In this document: positions 50,475-59,637 of the stretch, piece by piece
How positions within the stretch are numbered: the first letter of the stretch is position 1
Layout of the letters: every line of letters begins with the position of its first letter
Assembly (NCBI GenBank): GCA_964550795.1
Contig: CAZKBH010000024.1
Location: 5,868 to 69,867 of the forward strand
From: M3007 sp964550795
Lineage (GTDB): Bacteria > Bacteroidota > Bacteroidia > Chitinophagales > Saprospiraceae
Direction: 5' to 3'
Length of the DNA stretch: 64,000 nt
Notes under the pieces: generated by a model
The model's database searches: none
What the model was told of the DNA's origin: nothing
Seen by the model: the letters and a program-made list of their open reading frames with translations, nothing else
Program-made: the position numbers and the translations under genes

Positions 50475-51209
50475 ATGCGAAACAAGTTAACATTTATCAT
50501 CTGGACGGTCTTTTTTGGACAAATGGCAGCCCAAAGCACGGCGTATGTTATTCATGTTGGCCCGACAGCTGGCCTTCAGAAGTGGGATAATTCATCAGGC
50601 AGGGAGCCATTATTTCAATATCATGCGGCACTTGGCATGGAATCCATTAACAACGAGGACAACAGTGGTTCCTTTTACATGCAGCTCGGCTATCACGTTA
50701 AAGGCAGTGCCACGCGATTTCGTTTTTTTAACATCAACTCTGGCGCGCCGGGCGGAACATTTACAGAACGGTTCCTTTTTAACAACTTTTCCTTTTCACT
50801 CGGGGCCAAACAACGCTTCAATGAAACCAATGGCGGCCGGATGCGATACTTTTACTTCGGGGGCTTGCGGGGCGACTACACCTACAGCACCAATATTGAC
50901 GAGTTGACAGCGAACGATCCTGGCAGAAAACTATTTTATCCACTGATGGGAGGGCTACAACGATGGATGGCGGGCTTTTCTGTTGGAGGAGGCTTTGAAT
51001 TTGATTTTTCCGAACTGGTCGGGTGTCAAGTACAACTTTCCGTTAATCCGGATGTAACGCCTCAATACCGTCAAAATGCTATTCCCAATGTTCCAGACCC
51101 ATGGAATCCTGGTCAAAATGTGACCATTCCTGAACGTCGCATTCGCAACACAACGGTTGAACTTTCCGTTGGTTTGCGGCTTTTGAAAAAAGTAGTGCTG
51201 GTAGATTAA
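50475..51209 (+). CDS. Outer-membrane beta-barrel protein, hypothetical
   Basis: The ATG at 50475 (MRNKLTFIIWTVFFGQMAAQS) starts a 244-residue protein with a signal peptide; the open frame upstream to 50193 overlaps pepF and is discarded. Alternating aromatic/polar strands (GSFYMQLGYHVKG, FNNFSFSLGAKQRF, MRYFYFGGLRGDYTY, MAGFSVGGGFEFDF, TTVELSVGLRLLKK) indicate an eight-strand-scale barrel of the PorT/outer-membrane beta-barrel type. The last strand is not a perfect C-terminal aromatic. Function unknown. Its end overlaps the convergent gene at 51206 by 4 bp. Confidence 0.8.
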   Translation: MRNKLTFIIWTVFFGQMAAQSTAYVIHVGPTAGLQKWDNSSGREPLFQYHAALGMESINNEDNSGSFYMQLGYHVKGSATRFRFFNINSGAPGGTFTERFLFNNFSFSLGAKQRFNETNGGRMRYFYFGGLRGDYTYSTNIDELTANDPGRKLFYPLMGGLQRWMAGFSVGGGFEFDFSELVGCQVQLSVNPDVTPQYRQNAIPNVPDPWNPGQNVTIPERRIRNTTVELSVGLRLLKKVVLVD

Positions 51210-51553
51210 CCCGGCTCCGCTTGCAAGGCCTCCCAATATTCCACCGCGCGTCTGGTATGGGGGATACAAATGGATCCGCCTACCAGGTTCGCCACGGCAA
51301 ACACCTCAAAAACTTGTTCCGTGGTAACCGCCAATTCATGGCATTTTCCGAGGTGGTATTTGATACAGTCGTCGCAACGAAGCACCATGGAAGCTACCAG
51401 TCCCAACAGTTCTTTAGTTCTTACGTCCAACGCGCCTTCCTGATAGGTTTGGTTGTCGAGACTCCAAAAGCGTTTGATCACTTTGTTGTCTTGTGCCAAA
51501 ATGCGCTCGTTCATGCGGGAGCGGTAGTCATTAAATTCTTGTACTACTGACAT
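51206..51553 (-). CDS. Carboxymuconolactone decarboxylase/AhpD-like protein
   Basis: The 115-residue helical protein has the CMD-domain signature LVASMVLRCDDCIKYHLGKCHE, with C60, C63 and H67 forming the CxxC-His redox site of AhpD-type proteins, and VAVANLVGGSICIPHTRRA. It could serve as a peroxidase partner or disulfide reductase; no alkyl hydroperoxide reductase gene is adjacent. Length is standard for the family. Confidence 0.92.
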   Translation of the reverse strand: MSVVQEFNDYRSRMNERILAQDNKVIKRFWSLDNQTYQEGALDVRTKELLGLVASMVLRCDDCIKYHLGKCHELAVTTEQVFEVFAVANLVGGSICIPHTRRAVEYWEALQAEPG

Positions 51554-51633
51554 TTTTGAATTTGTTTGATGAATGGATTTCCAAAGACAATTACTTAACC
51601 AACATTGTTCACAAGTAAAAAAAGCTCAAAATA

Positions 51634-52443
51634 ATGCTCCGTGCCGCTCTTTTGGATATGTACAACGGCGAATCAAACCGTGGTATCCCCATGCTGAAAA
51701 GCATCTTGGGGCGCTATGCCGAGGTGCTTGAGTTTGACCATTTTGACGTCCGGGCCAAGTCTGAAATCCCGGATTTATCCTACGATATTTACCTGTTTTC
51801 GGGCGGACCGGGTGATCCTTTGGAGCAGGACGGAACCTGGCAATTGCCCTATTTCAACCTGATTGAATCACTTTGGCAGCACAATTTAAAGACTTCAGAG
51901 ACTAAAAAGCACTGTTTTTTTATTTGTCATTCTTTTCAAATGGCCTGCCACCACTTTGGACTCGGCGAGGTGACACAACGGTATAAAATGTCTTTCGGCA
52001 CCTACCCGGTGTACAAAACGCACGATGGAAAAGAAGAGCCTTGTTTTGTGGGCCTGCCGGATCCGTTTTACATCGCTGATTTTCGGCGATATCAAGTGGT
52101 TAATCCGCAGCTTAAACGCTTCAAAGATATGGGTGCGCGGATATTATGCCTTGAAAAACTCCGCCCGCACGTCCACTTTGAACGGGCAATTATGGCAGTT
52201 CGGTTTAGCCCGGAAATGATTGGGACGCAGTTTCATCCCGAGGCGGACCCCCATGGACTGTTGTCTTACTTTTTGGAAGAAGAGCGGAAAAGATCCATCG
52301 AGGAAGAGCACGGACACTCGCGTTACAACCGAATGATTCGGGATTTGGCGAATCCGCTCAAGATTCAACGTACTTTTGAGACCTTGATTCCAAGTTTTCT
52401 GGATGCTGCGATTGAAACTTTATCGGAAGCGGAGTACGCCTGA
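51634..52443 (+). CDS. Class I glutamine amidotransferase-like protein
   Basis: The 269-residue product has the GATase triad: C98 in FFICHSFQMA, H201 and E203 in IGTQFHPEADP, with the oxyanion loop FSGGPGDPLEQ. Segment lengths match stand-alone GATases of the GMP-synthase/gamma-glutamyl-hydrolase-like group. No synthase partner domain is attached or adjacent. The C-terminal 50 residues are an added helical tail (NPLKIQRTFETLIPSFLDAAIETL). The reaction cannot be named. Confidence 0.88.
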   Translation: MLRAALLDMYNGESNRGIPMLKSILGRYAEVLEFDHFDVRAKSEIPDLSYDIYLFSGGPGDPLEQDGTWQLPYFNLIESLWQHNLKTSETKKHCFFICHSFQMACHHFGLGEVTQRYKMSFGTYPVYKTHDGKEEPCFVGLPDPFYIADFRRYQVVNPQLKRFKDMGARILCLEKLRPHVHFERAIMAVRFSPEMIGTQFHPEADPHGLLSYFLEEERKRSIEEEHGHSRYNRMIRDLANPLKIQRTFETLIPSFLDAAIETLSEAEYA

Positions 52444-52464
52444 CACTTCAAGCCGCAGAAGGGA

Positions 52465-52548
52465 GTGTTCAGAAAAGTGTGGCACACCTCGACTATCACG
52501 TTGATTATCAGTACTCAAATTTAGGTGTGCCACACATTTCTGGAACAC
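52465..52548. repeat. Intergenic inverted repeat, family A copy 3
   Basis: GTGTTCAGAAA-GTGTGGCACACCT on the left mirrors AGGTGTGCCACAC-ATTTCTGGAACAC on the right, with about 34 bp between. This is the longest copy of family A. Confidence 0.85.
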
Positions 52549-52550
52549 AA

Positions 52551-52587
52551 AAGCGGTTCAAAGCAACACTGCTTTGAACCGCTTTTT
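52551..52587. terminator. Bidirectional terminator between the GATase gene and acpP
   Basis: Perfect 15-bp stem AAGCGGTTCAAAGCA (52551-52565) / TGCTTTGAACCGCTT (52570-52584) with T-runs on both strands, between two convergent genes. Confidence 0.9.
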
Positions 52588-52628
52588 GCAAGAAGGGCAG
52601 GGCTTATCTCAAGCCAAACCTTTTAAAA

Positions 52629-52868
52629 TCAAGCATTTACATTTTGCTCCAAATAGGAGATCGCTTGACCTACCGTTTGGATGCCTTCTGCTTGCTCGTC
52701 TGGGATGGACACATCGAATTCTTTTTCAAATTCCATGATGAGTTCAACGGTATCGAGCGAGTCGGCACCGAGGTCGTTGATGAAGCTCGCCTCAAGGGTC
52801 ACTTCAGTTTCGTCAACGCCCAGTTTGTCGATGATGATTTTTTTTACGCGTTCGGCTACGTTTGCCAT
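52629..52868 (-). CDS. acpP: Acyl carrier protein
   Basis: The 79-residue product is the carrier of fatty acid synthesis. Serine 37 in NDLGADSLDTVELIME is the phosphopantetheine site. The helices VAERVKKIIIDKLGVDETEV and FEKEFDVSIPDEQAEGIQTVGQAISYLEQN are standard. No other fab gene is next to it here. The 313-bp divergent gap 52869-53181 to pyk contains a TTTCTTTG-like -7 box on its minus strand near 52920 and the pyk promoter. Confidence 0.96.
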   Translation of the reverse strand: MANVAERVKKIIIDKLGVDETEVTLEASFINDLGADSLDTVELIMEFEKEFDVSIPDEQAEGIQTVGQAISYLEQNVNA

Positions 52869-53126
52869 GTTTTTCTAGACTTGTTGGTGAAAAAAAGTTA
52901 ATTTTTCAGGCTGCAAAGAAACGTTGCTTAAGAGGTATATCAAACATTTCCGCTGAATTTTTTTATCCAAGGGGTAAATAAGGCATCTGATACTTTTTGT
53001 AAATCGAACACTTAGTCCAAATTAATTAAATGTAAACATTTGAAATGGAAAGCTTTTTTTGCAAATAATGAAACAACCCGACAATATGAAACCTTCAAAA
53101 GGGTAGGTAATCTGTTGATAGATTAC

Positions 53127-53134
53127 TAATTTTG
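53127..53134 (+). promoter_or_regulatory. Candidate -7 box for pyk
   Basis: TAATTTTG matches TAnnTTTG and lies 48 bp upstream of the pyk ATG. The rest of the gap is AT-rich and has no gene. Confidence 0.45.
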
Positions 53135-53181
53135 CGCCGATAGGCTTATTGTACATCCTACACTTAAAATTAAAAAAAAGA

Positions 53182-54672
53182 ATGACACTCACGGAAGCGG
53201 CAGCATTGCTTGAACGAAACAAAGCGCCTTTGCGCAAAGACGGGTCTCAATTTACCAAAATAGTTGCCACCGTTGGCCCTGCATGCAGTGCACCAGACAA
53301 GCTATTAGAGCTTATACAGGCGGGAGTAGATGTTTTCCGGATCAATTTTAGTCACGGATCGCACGCAGATCACTTGCAAGTGATAGAGCGCATACAAGCC
53401 ATCAATCGGGAGCACAAACTCCACATTGGCATTTTAGCTGATTTACAAGGCCCCAAACTTCGGGTGGGTAAAATTAAAGACAACGCGCTTCTGCTGGCGG
53501 AGGGCGATATTATTACGATCACGAATGATAAACACGCCGAAGGCACGATGGACAATATTTACATGTCCTACGATCAGTTTGCTGAAGATTGTGAAAAAGG
53601 CGAACGGATCCTGATGGATGATGGAAAGTTGATTTTTGAAGTGGCAGAAACCAACAAAAAAGACACCGTGCGCTTGCGGGCCTTACATGGAGGCGTGCTT
53701 AGCAGTAATAAAGGTGTAAATCTGCCAGATACAAACGTCAAACTTCCAGCCCTCACGGAAAAAGACCGCGAAGACCTCGAATTCATCCTGACGCAGGATG
53801 TCAACTGGATTGCCCTCTCTTTCGTCCGTCGAGCTTCGGATCTGGATCCGGTGAAAGAGGCCCTTGAAAGAACCCAACACCAGGCAAAAGTGATGGCTAA
53901 AATTGAGAAGCCGGAAGCGGTAAAAAATCTCCGCGAGATTATCCGTGCCAGCAATGGCATCATGGTGGCACGTGGCGACCTGGGCGTTGAAATGCCGATC
54001 GAGCAACTTCCAATGACCCAAAAGGATATCATCCACATGTGTATGCAATACGCGCGGCCGGTTATTGTGGCGACCCAAATGATGGACAGTATGATTCTAA
54101 ACCCCTCTCCTACCCGGGCGGAAGTGACCGATGTAGCCAATGCCGTGCTGGATGGCGCAGACGCCGTGATGCTCAGTGGCGAGACTTCCGTGGGGAAATA
54201 TCCTAAGCTGGTGATCGAGTACATGACTAAAATTATCGGCGAAGCCGAAAAACAATACTGGCCGCAGATCAACACCCGTCGTCCAATCCCGGCGCCTCAG
54301 TTTATGCTCCACCATTCGGATGTCATTTGTTTCAGCGCTTGCAACGTGGCAGAGGAAATTGGTGCGAAGGGTATTGTGGGCCATACTTCCTCGGGTTATA
54401 CGGCCTTTAAAATCAGCAGTTTCAGGCCAAAATCCCCCATTTTTATCTTCAGCGATCAGCATATCAAACTGGGGGCCTTCAACCTTCTTTGGGGCGTACA
54501 ATGTTTTTTTTACAACAGATTTACAACCACCGACGAGACCATTCAGGACTGTACGGATATTCTGAAAGAAAGCGGGTTTGTTAAATCCGGCGATTCCATC
54601 ATCAATACGGGTTCGATGCCGATGGGCCGCCGACTGCAAACAAATATGATGAAAGTGACGAGAGTCGAATAA
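53182..54672 (+). CDS. pyk: Pyruvate kinase
   Basis: The start at 53182 (MTLTEAAALLERNKAPLRK) is in front of the conserved FTKIVATVGPACSAPDKLLELIQAGVDVFRINFSHGSH. The 496-residue product converts phosphoenolpyruvate and ADP to pyruvate and ATP. VMAKIEKPEAVKNLREI carries the catalytic Lys, GIMVARGDLGVEMP the metal-binding loop and ATQMMDSMI, PTRAEVTDVANAVLDGADAVMLSGETSVG the remaining barrel motifs. The C-terminal domain is complete. The frame is open a few codons upstream (53149), without support. Confidence 0.96.
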   Translation: MTLTEAAALLERNKAPLRKDGSQFTKIVATVGPACSAPDKLLELIQAGVDVFRINFSHGSHADHLQVIERIQAINREHKLHIGILADLQGPKLRVGKIKDNALLLAEGDIITITNDKHAEGTMDNIYMSYDQFAEDCEKGERILMDDGKLIFEVAETNKKDTVRLRALHGGVLSSNKGVNLPDTNVKLPALTEKDREDLEFILTQDVNWIALSFVRRASDLDPVKEALERTQHQAKVMAKIEKPEAVKNLREIIRASNGIMVARGDLGVEMPIEQLPMTQKDIIHMCMQYARPVIVATQMMDSMILNPSPTRAEVTDVANAVLDGADAVMLSGETSVGKYPKLVIEYMTKIIGEAEKQYWPQINTRRPIPAPQFMLHHSDVICFSACNVAEEIGAKGIVGHTSSGYTAFKISSFRPKSPIFIFSDQHIKLGAFNLLWGVQCFFYNRFTTTDETIQDCTDILKESGFVKSGDSIINTGSMPMGRRLQTNMMKVTRVE

Positions 54673-54720
54673 GCTCATGAGAGTTGTTTGAACTTCGTTT
54701 TTGAATTCACGCGCTCGGAT

Positions 54721-54728
54721 TACCTTTG
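54721..54728 (+). promoter_or_regulatory. Candidate -7 box for cysS
   Basis: TACCTTTG is a perfect match, 6 bp upstream of the ATG, with TTTTTG about 17 bp upstream as a -33 element. The mRNA would be nearly leaderless and no Cys-rich leader peptide fits before it. Confidence 0.55.
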
Positions 54729-54734
54729 CACCCT

Positions 54735-56240
54735 ATGAATGACCCGCGACCTATCAAGATTCACAATACTCTTTCTGGCAAAAAGGAAGAGTTTCGCCCA
54801 AATACACCTGGTCACATCGGGATGTATGTTTGTGGCCCCACGGTTTATAGCGACGTACACTTGGGCAATTGCCGCACCTTTTGCAGCTTTGACACGATTT
54901 ATCGCTATCTTTTGCACATTGGCTACAAAGTGCGATACGTCCGCAACATCACCGATGTAGGCCACCTCACCGACGATGGCGAAGACCGGATGTTGAAAGG
55001 AGCCAAGGTGGCTCAACTCGAGCCAATGGAAGTAGCCCAACGCTACACCGTGGGTTTTCATGAAATCATGCGGATTTTCAACACCCTGCCGCCGAGCATC
55101 GAACCCCGCGCCACGGGCCATATTCCGGAGCAAATCGAAATGGTCCAGCAGATACTGGATCGGGGCCTGGCCTACGAAACCAATGGCTCTGTTTATTTTG
55201 ATGTGCCAAAATTTGCTGCCGAAAATGCAGGTGTGTATGGGGCCGTCAGTGGTCGGGTTTTGGAAGACCTCTACACAGAAACCCGCGAACTAAAAAGCCA
55301 GGAAGAGAAAAAACACCCGGCAGATTTCGCCATCTGGATGAAGGCCCGTCCAGAAGATTTGATGGTTTGGAACAGTCCCTGGTCAGTCGGTTTTCCTGGC
55401 TGGCATTTGGAATGTTCTGCTATGAGTACCAAGTACTTAGGCAAAACTTTTGATATTCACGGGGGCGGAAACGATCTGAAATTTCCACACCACGAAAATG
55501 AGGTAGCGCAAAACCACGGGGCCTGCGGCTGCCATCCCGCCAACTATTGGGTACACACCAATATGTTGCTGCTCAACGGAAAAAAAATGAGCAAAAGCGA
55601 CGGGAACACCATCTCGCCACCCGAGCTTTTTTCGGGGAACAGCGTGCATACGAGCAAAGCCTACTCCCCCATGGCAGTTCGTTTTTTTATGCTCATGGCG
55701 CACTACCGCAGCACGCTCGACATCACGGATGATGGCTTGATGGCCGCCGAAAAGGGTTTCCAAAAAATGATGGAAACCTACCGGGTACTGCAAAACCTGA
55801 CGGTGGATCCGAGCAACTTTGACGGCTCCGAAACCGATACAGATCGGACCATTTTATCCCTGGCCGAAGCTGCTTACTCGGGTATGGACGATGATTTTAA
55901 TACGGCGATTGCCATTGCCAATTTGAACGAAATGGGCAGCTTTGTGCACAAACTGGCCAATCAGCAGCTGGCTTACACGGAAGTGTCGCCTTGGGTAATT
56001 GAGCGAATGAAAACCATTTTCAACGCATTCCTTTTTGATATTTTTGGATTGCAGGACGAAAGTGCAAACGAAAACGATCAAAGTACGCTTCAAGGTTTGA
56101 TGGGCTTGATTCTGGAAATCAGAGGGTTGGCGCGCGACCAAAAAGATTGGACGACCAGTGATAAAATCCGGGAGGCGCTAACTGCCGCCGGCATTGCCGT
56201 AAAAGATGGCAAGGATGGGGTTAGTTGGTCGAAAGCATAA
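54735..56240 (+). CDS. cysS: Cysteinyl-tRNA synthetase
   Basis: The ATG at 54735 (MNDPRPIKIHNTLSG) follows the -7 box; the TTG at 54726 lies within it. The 501-residue class I synthetase has CGPTVYSDVHLGN (HIGH-like HLGN at 42-45), the zinc-ligand regions GWHLECSAMS and HHENEVAQ, and KMSKS at 284-288. The C-terminal helical tRNA-binding part is complete (DDDFNTAIAIANLNEMGSFV, LARDQKDWTTSDKIREALTAAGIAVKDGKDGV). Length is normal. Confidence 0.96.
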   Translation: MNDPRPIKIHNTLSGKKEEFRPNTPGHIGMYVCGPTVYSDVHLGNCRTFCSFDTIYRYLLHIGYKVRYVRNITDVGHLTDDGEDRMLKGAKVAQLEPMEVAQRYTVGFHEIMRIFNTLPPSIEPRATGHIPEQIEMVQQILDRGLAYETNGSVYFDVPKFAAENAGVYGAVSGRVLEDLYTETRELKSQEEKKHPADFAIWMKARPEDLMVWNSPWSVGFPGWHLECSAMSTKYLGKTFDIHGGGNDLKFPHHENEVAQNHGACGCHPANYWVHTNMLLLNGKKMSKSDGNTISPPELFSGNSVHTSKAYSPMAVRFFMLMAHYRSTLDITDDGLMAAEKGFQKMMETYRVLQNLTVDPSNFDGSETDTDRTILSLAEAAYSGMDDDFNTAIAIANLNEMGSFVHKLANQQLAYTEVSPWVIERMKTIFNAFLFDIFGLQDESANENDQSTLQGLMGLILEIRGLARDQKDWTTSDKIREALTAAGIAVKDGKDGVSWSKA

Positions 56241-56259
56241 GATTGAATGCAGCATAATT

Positions 56260-56312
56260 GAACATGAGCACGTTTTAAGGCAGCTTAAGCGTGCTCATGT
56301 TCATTTTATTTT
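56260..56312 (+). terminator. Terminator downstream of cysS
   Basis: GAACATGAGCACG (56260-56272) pairs perfectly with CGTGCTCATGTTC (56290-56302), followed by ATTTTATTTTT. Confidence 0.85.
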
Positions 56313-56421
56313 TAGGCAAATTTTTTAAATTTTAGCCGTTTTCCCGCCATTTTACCAGAAATTCGCATCCTGCATAGAGAAGTCAAAAGATCCAAAATCT
56401 GCTAACGATAAAATTTTTACC

Positions 56422-56643
56422 ATGTCCACAGACGAACGCATCCGCAAACGACGCAACTTCAAAATGCCGCTGCTTATCTTGGGTTTGTGCATGACGGTCT
56501 TTTACCTTGGTTTAGGCTCACTGCTGCTTTTTGACAAAACTTTTTTGTCTGGAATTCAAGTCGAGTTCCGGAATATTTTCGCGGTCATGCTCCTGGTGTA
56601 TGGCAGCTATCGTGGCTGGAGAGTTTATGCTGACAACTTTTAA
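56422..56643 (+). CDS. Small membrane protein, two predicted helices
   Basis: The 73-residue product has a basic N-terminus (MSTDERIRKRRNFKM) and two hydrophobic helices (PLLILGLCMTVFYLGLGSLLLF and FRNIFAVMLLVYGSYRGWRVY). It lies 11 bp upstream of the PstS-like lipoprotein gene, so the two are probably co-transcribed. In related genomes similar small proteins accompany TonB/ExbBD and PstS-like genes, but those are not seen here. Function unknown. Confidence 0.65.
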   Translation: MSTDERIRKRRNFKMPLLILGLCMTVFYLGLGSLLLFDKTFLSGIQVEFRNIFAVMLLVYGSYRGWRVYADNF

Positions 56644-56654
56644 ACTGATTTAAT

Positions 56655-57587
56655 ATGGTACGCAATTTATTGATTTTCACCACATTATCTCTGCTTTGGA
56701 TGGCTTGCGGCGGGCAAGACAACAAATCCGGCAAAGAACTCGACACCATCACTACCGGCGAATTAACCATCGCTGTGGAGGAAGGCTACCGACCTTTCAT
56801 CTCGTCCTGTGTGGATGTATTCGATTCCATTTACCGGCGGGCAAAAATCACCCCGATTTACATGTCAGAGGGAGAAGCAGTGAATGCAATGATCCAGGAT
56901 TCTGTACAGGTCGTGATTATTGGCCGGAAATTGACCGAAAAGGAAATGTCTTATTTCCAGTCGCGAGGCTTTACCCCACCGACCACCCCGATCGCTTACG
57001 ACGCACTAGCCTTAATCATTAATCGAGCAAATCCCGATACCGTATTGACGGTGCAGCAAATACGCGATATTCTAACCGGAAAAATCACCAATTGGAAAGA
57101 AATCAACCCAAAATCAACCTTAGGGAAAGTCAACCTGGTATTTGATCATCCAATGAGCGGTACTTTACGTTACGTACGTGATTCAATTATTGCGGGTCAA
57201 GAATTGAACCCGCAGGCCGCCGCGCTCAACAATAACGAGGCCGTGATTGATTACGTCCAAAAAAACAAGGCCACCATTGGAGTTATTGCCGCCAACTGGA
57301 TTTCGGACACCGACGACGGGGGCGTGCAAAAATTTCTTCGAGACATTAAACTCGTTGACGTGGCGCGCGAGACAGGGAAGGTCGGTTATGGCCCGCTTCA
57401 AGCCTATTTGGCTACCGGCGATTATCCTTTCAAACGGACGGTTTACATCATCAACGCTCAGGGAAGACGGAGCGGGTTAGGCACTGGTTTTGCCTCTTAT
57501 TTGGCACAGGATGGTCAGAGAATTATACTCAAAGACGGACTTTTGCCAGCCAACGCAGTAACGCGTTTGATCAAAGCAAGCAATTGA
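56655..57587 (+). CDS. PstS-like phosphate-binding lipoprotein
   Basis: The 310-residue product has a lipoprotein signal (MVRNLLIFTTLSLLWMAC, Cys18) and a periplasmic-binding type 2 domain: VQVVIIGRKLTEKEMSYFQSRGF, PIAYDALALIINRANPDTVLTVQQIRDILTGKITNWKEIN and SGTLRYVRDSII, the pattern of PstS phosphate-binding proteins. No pstCAB or phoU gene is present in the window, so it may serve another uptake system or act as a sensor. It follows the 73-residue membrane protein and precedes a TPR protein gene by 166 bp. Confidence 0.85.
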   Translation: MVRNLLIFTTLSLLWMACGGQDNKSGKELDTITTGELTIAVEEGYRPFISSCVDVFDSIYRRAKITPIYMSEGEAVNAMIQDSVQVVIIGRKLTEKEMSYFQSRGFTPPTTPIAYDALALIINRANPDTVLTVQQIRDILTGKITNWKEINPKSTLGKVNLVFDHPMSGTLRYVRDSIIAGQELNPQAAALNNNEAVIDYVQKNKATIGVIAANWISDTDDGGVQKFLRDIKLVDVARETGKVGYGPLQAYLATGDYPFKRTVYIINAQGRRSGLGTGFASYLAQDGQRIILKDGLLPANAVTRLIKASN

Positions 57588-57753
57588 AATCCAAACGATT
57601 GTCAAAACTTCTCTCTTGCTGTGTATGTTTCACCTTGGATGTAGTCTAAAATATATCACTTCATCCGTTCTATAAATTGGACCATTTTACCTTCTCGAAT
57701 TTGGGGATGGCTAAGTGCTCAATCAGTTTTAAACACAATACTTTTTCCGAACA

Positions 57754-59436
57754 ATGACTAATTTTCTGAAAAAAGCCCTTTTCCTCGCAACCGTGCTTCT
57801 GGCACAGAACGCTTTCGGCCAAAGCCACGCAGCAGGTCTGGAAGCCATGCAATTAGAAAACTGGGACAAGGCAATCAGTGTATTTTCTGGCCTTACCAAG
57901 GCCGATCCTACCGATCAAAGCGCTTTTTTGAGCCTTGGAAATGCCTATCTCGCCAAAGGTGATAAAGAAAAAGCAACGGCAAACTTTAAAGCAGCTTTTG
58001 ACATTAAAAACGATGCCCCCCTGGGATTTGTGGCCAATGGCAGGTTGCTACTGCTTCAAAATAACATGGTTGAGGCTGAAAAGCAATTTGCAAGAGCAAT
58101 CAGGAGTGCTAAAAAAGATATGACCACACGGCGTCAGATCGGCGAATCCTTCTTCTACTACATCGAACCGGGTGCTAGAAAGCCCAGATTAGAGAAGGCG
58201 GAGGCGTACTTCAAAGATGCATTGGAGGTTTCGTCCAAAGATTTTGCCCTGCAAATGTCCACGGCAGCTGCTTACCGAGAGATGTCGAGCGGAGGCCCAG
58301 CGGCACAACATTACGAATTTGCAGCGAGTTTGGAGCCTCAGAATCCGCTCCCAAAATTGATGCTTGCCAAGGTTTACCGCATTGCTAAGGTGCCTGAAAA
58401 ACCCCTTATCTTTTACAATAAAGCCATTGAGTTAGCCCCCAACTACACCCTGGCTTTGCGTGGGAAGGCGGAGTACCTGTTTTTTGTACTGTATAAGTAC
58501 GAAGATGCCACCAAAGCGTACAAAGCCCTGGTAGACAACGGTGCCGAGGTTACCATCGAAGACGAAATGCAGTTGGCCAATTGTTATTACATCACAAAAG
58601 ATTGCCAAGCTTGCAGTGATCTGGTGGAGAAAATTCTCCTGAAAGACCCCAGCAAAAACTACCTGCGCCGCCTGCAGGCTTACTGCGATTTTGAAAATGG
58701 CAATTATGCAAGAGGCTTAAAAATCTTGAACGATTACTTTAACATCGTCACGCCAGATAAAATCCTGCCTTCAGACTATGAATATCGCGCCAGACTTTTG
58801 CTCCAAACGAAAGGGGACACGACTCAGGCCATCAAGGACTTCAAAAAAGTCATAGAAATGGACAGCAGTAAATGGGCGCTTTACGAAGACATAGACAAAA
58901 TTGAGTGGTCGCGTAAAGATTATTGTGCGGCTTTGATCGTCTTCAAATTGTACATGGATTCGGTGGCGACTCCAAGAGCAACGGATTGGTACAACTTGGG
59001 TATGCGCCACTACTTTTGCAAGGAAGATTCGATGAATTTCAAAAACGCCGAAATGGCTTTTGCCAAAGTAACCGAAATCAATTCAGCCGCCCCAATTGGC
59101 TGGCTTTGGGCCGCTAAATCTGCGGAAAAACTGGATCCATCGCCCGATTCGATTGCCGTTAAGCCGGAGTTGGCCAATGAATATGGCAAGGCACTTGGGT
59201 ACTACGAGAAATATGCAGAGGTAGCGGAATTAGAGACGGAGAAAAACAAAAAAGATCTCCTGAAGGCCTACAACTACATGGCTTACTGCTATTTCGTCAA
59301 ACGATCTTCGGAACCATTCAAACTGGTAATGAATAAGTGGCAGGCGCTGGAAACGGATCCGGATCAAATCCTGACTATCACCGAGATGCGTAAAGCCTTT
59401 GAACAAGAAGGCACCAACAGCGGGGGAAAAAATTAG
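57754..59436 (+). CDS. Exported tetratricopeptide-repeat protein
   Basis: The 560-residue product has a signal peptide (MTNFLKKALFLATVLLAQNAFG) and then about ten TPR-like helix pairs, beginning AAGLEAMQLENWDKAISVFSGLTKADPTDQSAFLSLGNAYLAKGDKEKATANF and including NPLPKLMLAKVYRIAKVPEKPLIFYNKAIELAPNYTLALRGKAEYLF. A late stretch is Cys-rich (CYYITKDCQACSDLV). It is probably periplasmic and acts as a scaffold; the partner may be the PstS-like protein upstream. Confidence 0.82.
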   Translation: MTNFLKKALFLATVLLAQNAFGQSHAAGLEAMQLENWDKAISVFSGLTKADPTDQSAFLSLGNAYLAKGDKEKATANFKAAFDIKNDAPLGFVANGRLLLLQNNMVEAEKQFARAIRSAKKDMTTRRQIGESFFYYIEPGARKPRLEKAEAYFKDALEVSSKDFALQMSTAAAYREMSSGGPAAQHYEFAASLEPQNPLPKLMLAKVYRIAKVPEKPLIFYNKAIELAPNYTLALRGKAEYLFFVLYKYEDATKAYKALVDNGAEVTIEDEMQLANCYYITKDCQACSDLVEKILLKDPSKNYLRRLQAYCDFENGNYARGLKILNDYFNIVTPDKILPSDYEYRARLLLQTKGDTTQAIKDFKKVIEMDSSKWALYEDIDKIEWSRKDYCAALIVFKLYMDSVATPRATDWYNLGMRHYFCKEDSMNFKNAEMAFAKVTEINSAAPIGWLWAAKSAEKLDPSPDSIAVKPELANEYGKALGYYEKYAEVAELETEKNKKDLLKAYNYMAYCYFVKRSSEPFKLVMNKWQALETDPDQILTITEMRKAFEQEGTNSGGKN

Positions 59437-59460
59437 ATTTTGACCACGTTCTGATATTTT

Positions 59461-59500
59461 ATTCGGGCCTCTTTGCAACTGCATGGAGGCCCGAATTGTT
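59461..59500 (+). terminator. Terminator downstream of the TPR protein gene
   Basis: ATTCGGGCCTC (59461-59471) pairs perfectly with GAGGCCCGAAT (59486-59496). The following tract is only weakly T-rich. Confidence 0.7.
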
Positions 59501-59573
59501 AAATAGATAGGTGAGATTTGGCCAATTAATCGCAAGCAGCGATATTCTCGACAAGTGCATCTATTGGATTGCG

Positions 59574-59581
59574 TACCTTCG
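59574..59581 (+). promoter_or_regulatory. Candidate -7 box for the ECF sigma factor gene
   Basis: TACCTTCG lies inside the longest open frame (TTG at 59569). If used, translation cannot begin at 59569 and must start downstream, supporting the TTG at 59638. Confidence 0.4.
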
Positions 59582-59637
59582 GGAAGTCAGTCCTCCCAAT
59601 AATCAGCCTTCATAGCACTCCCAACTACTATAATCCA

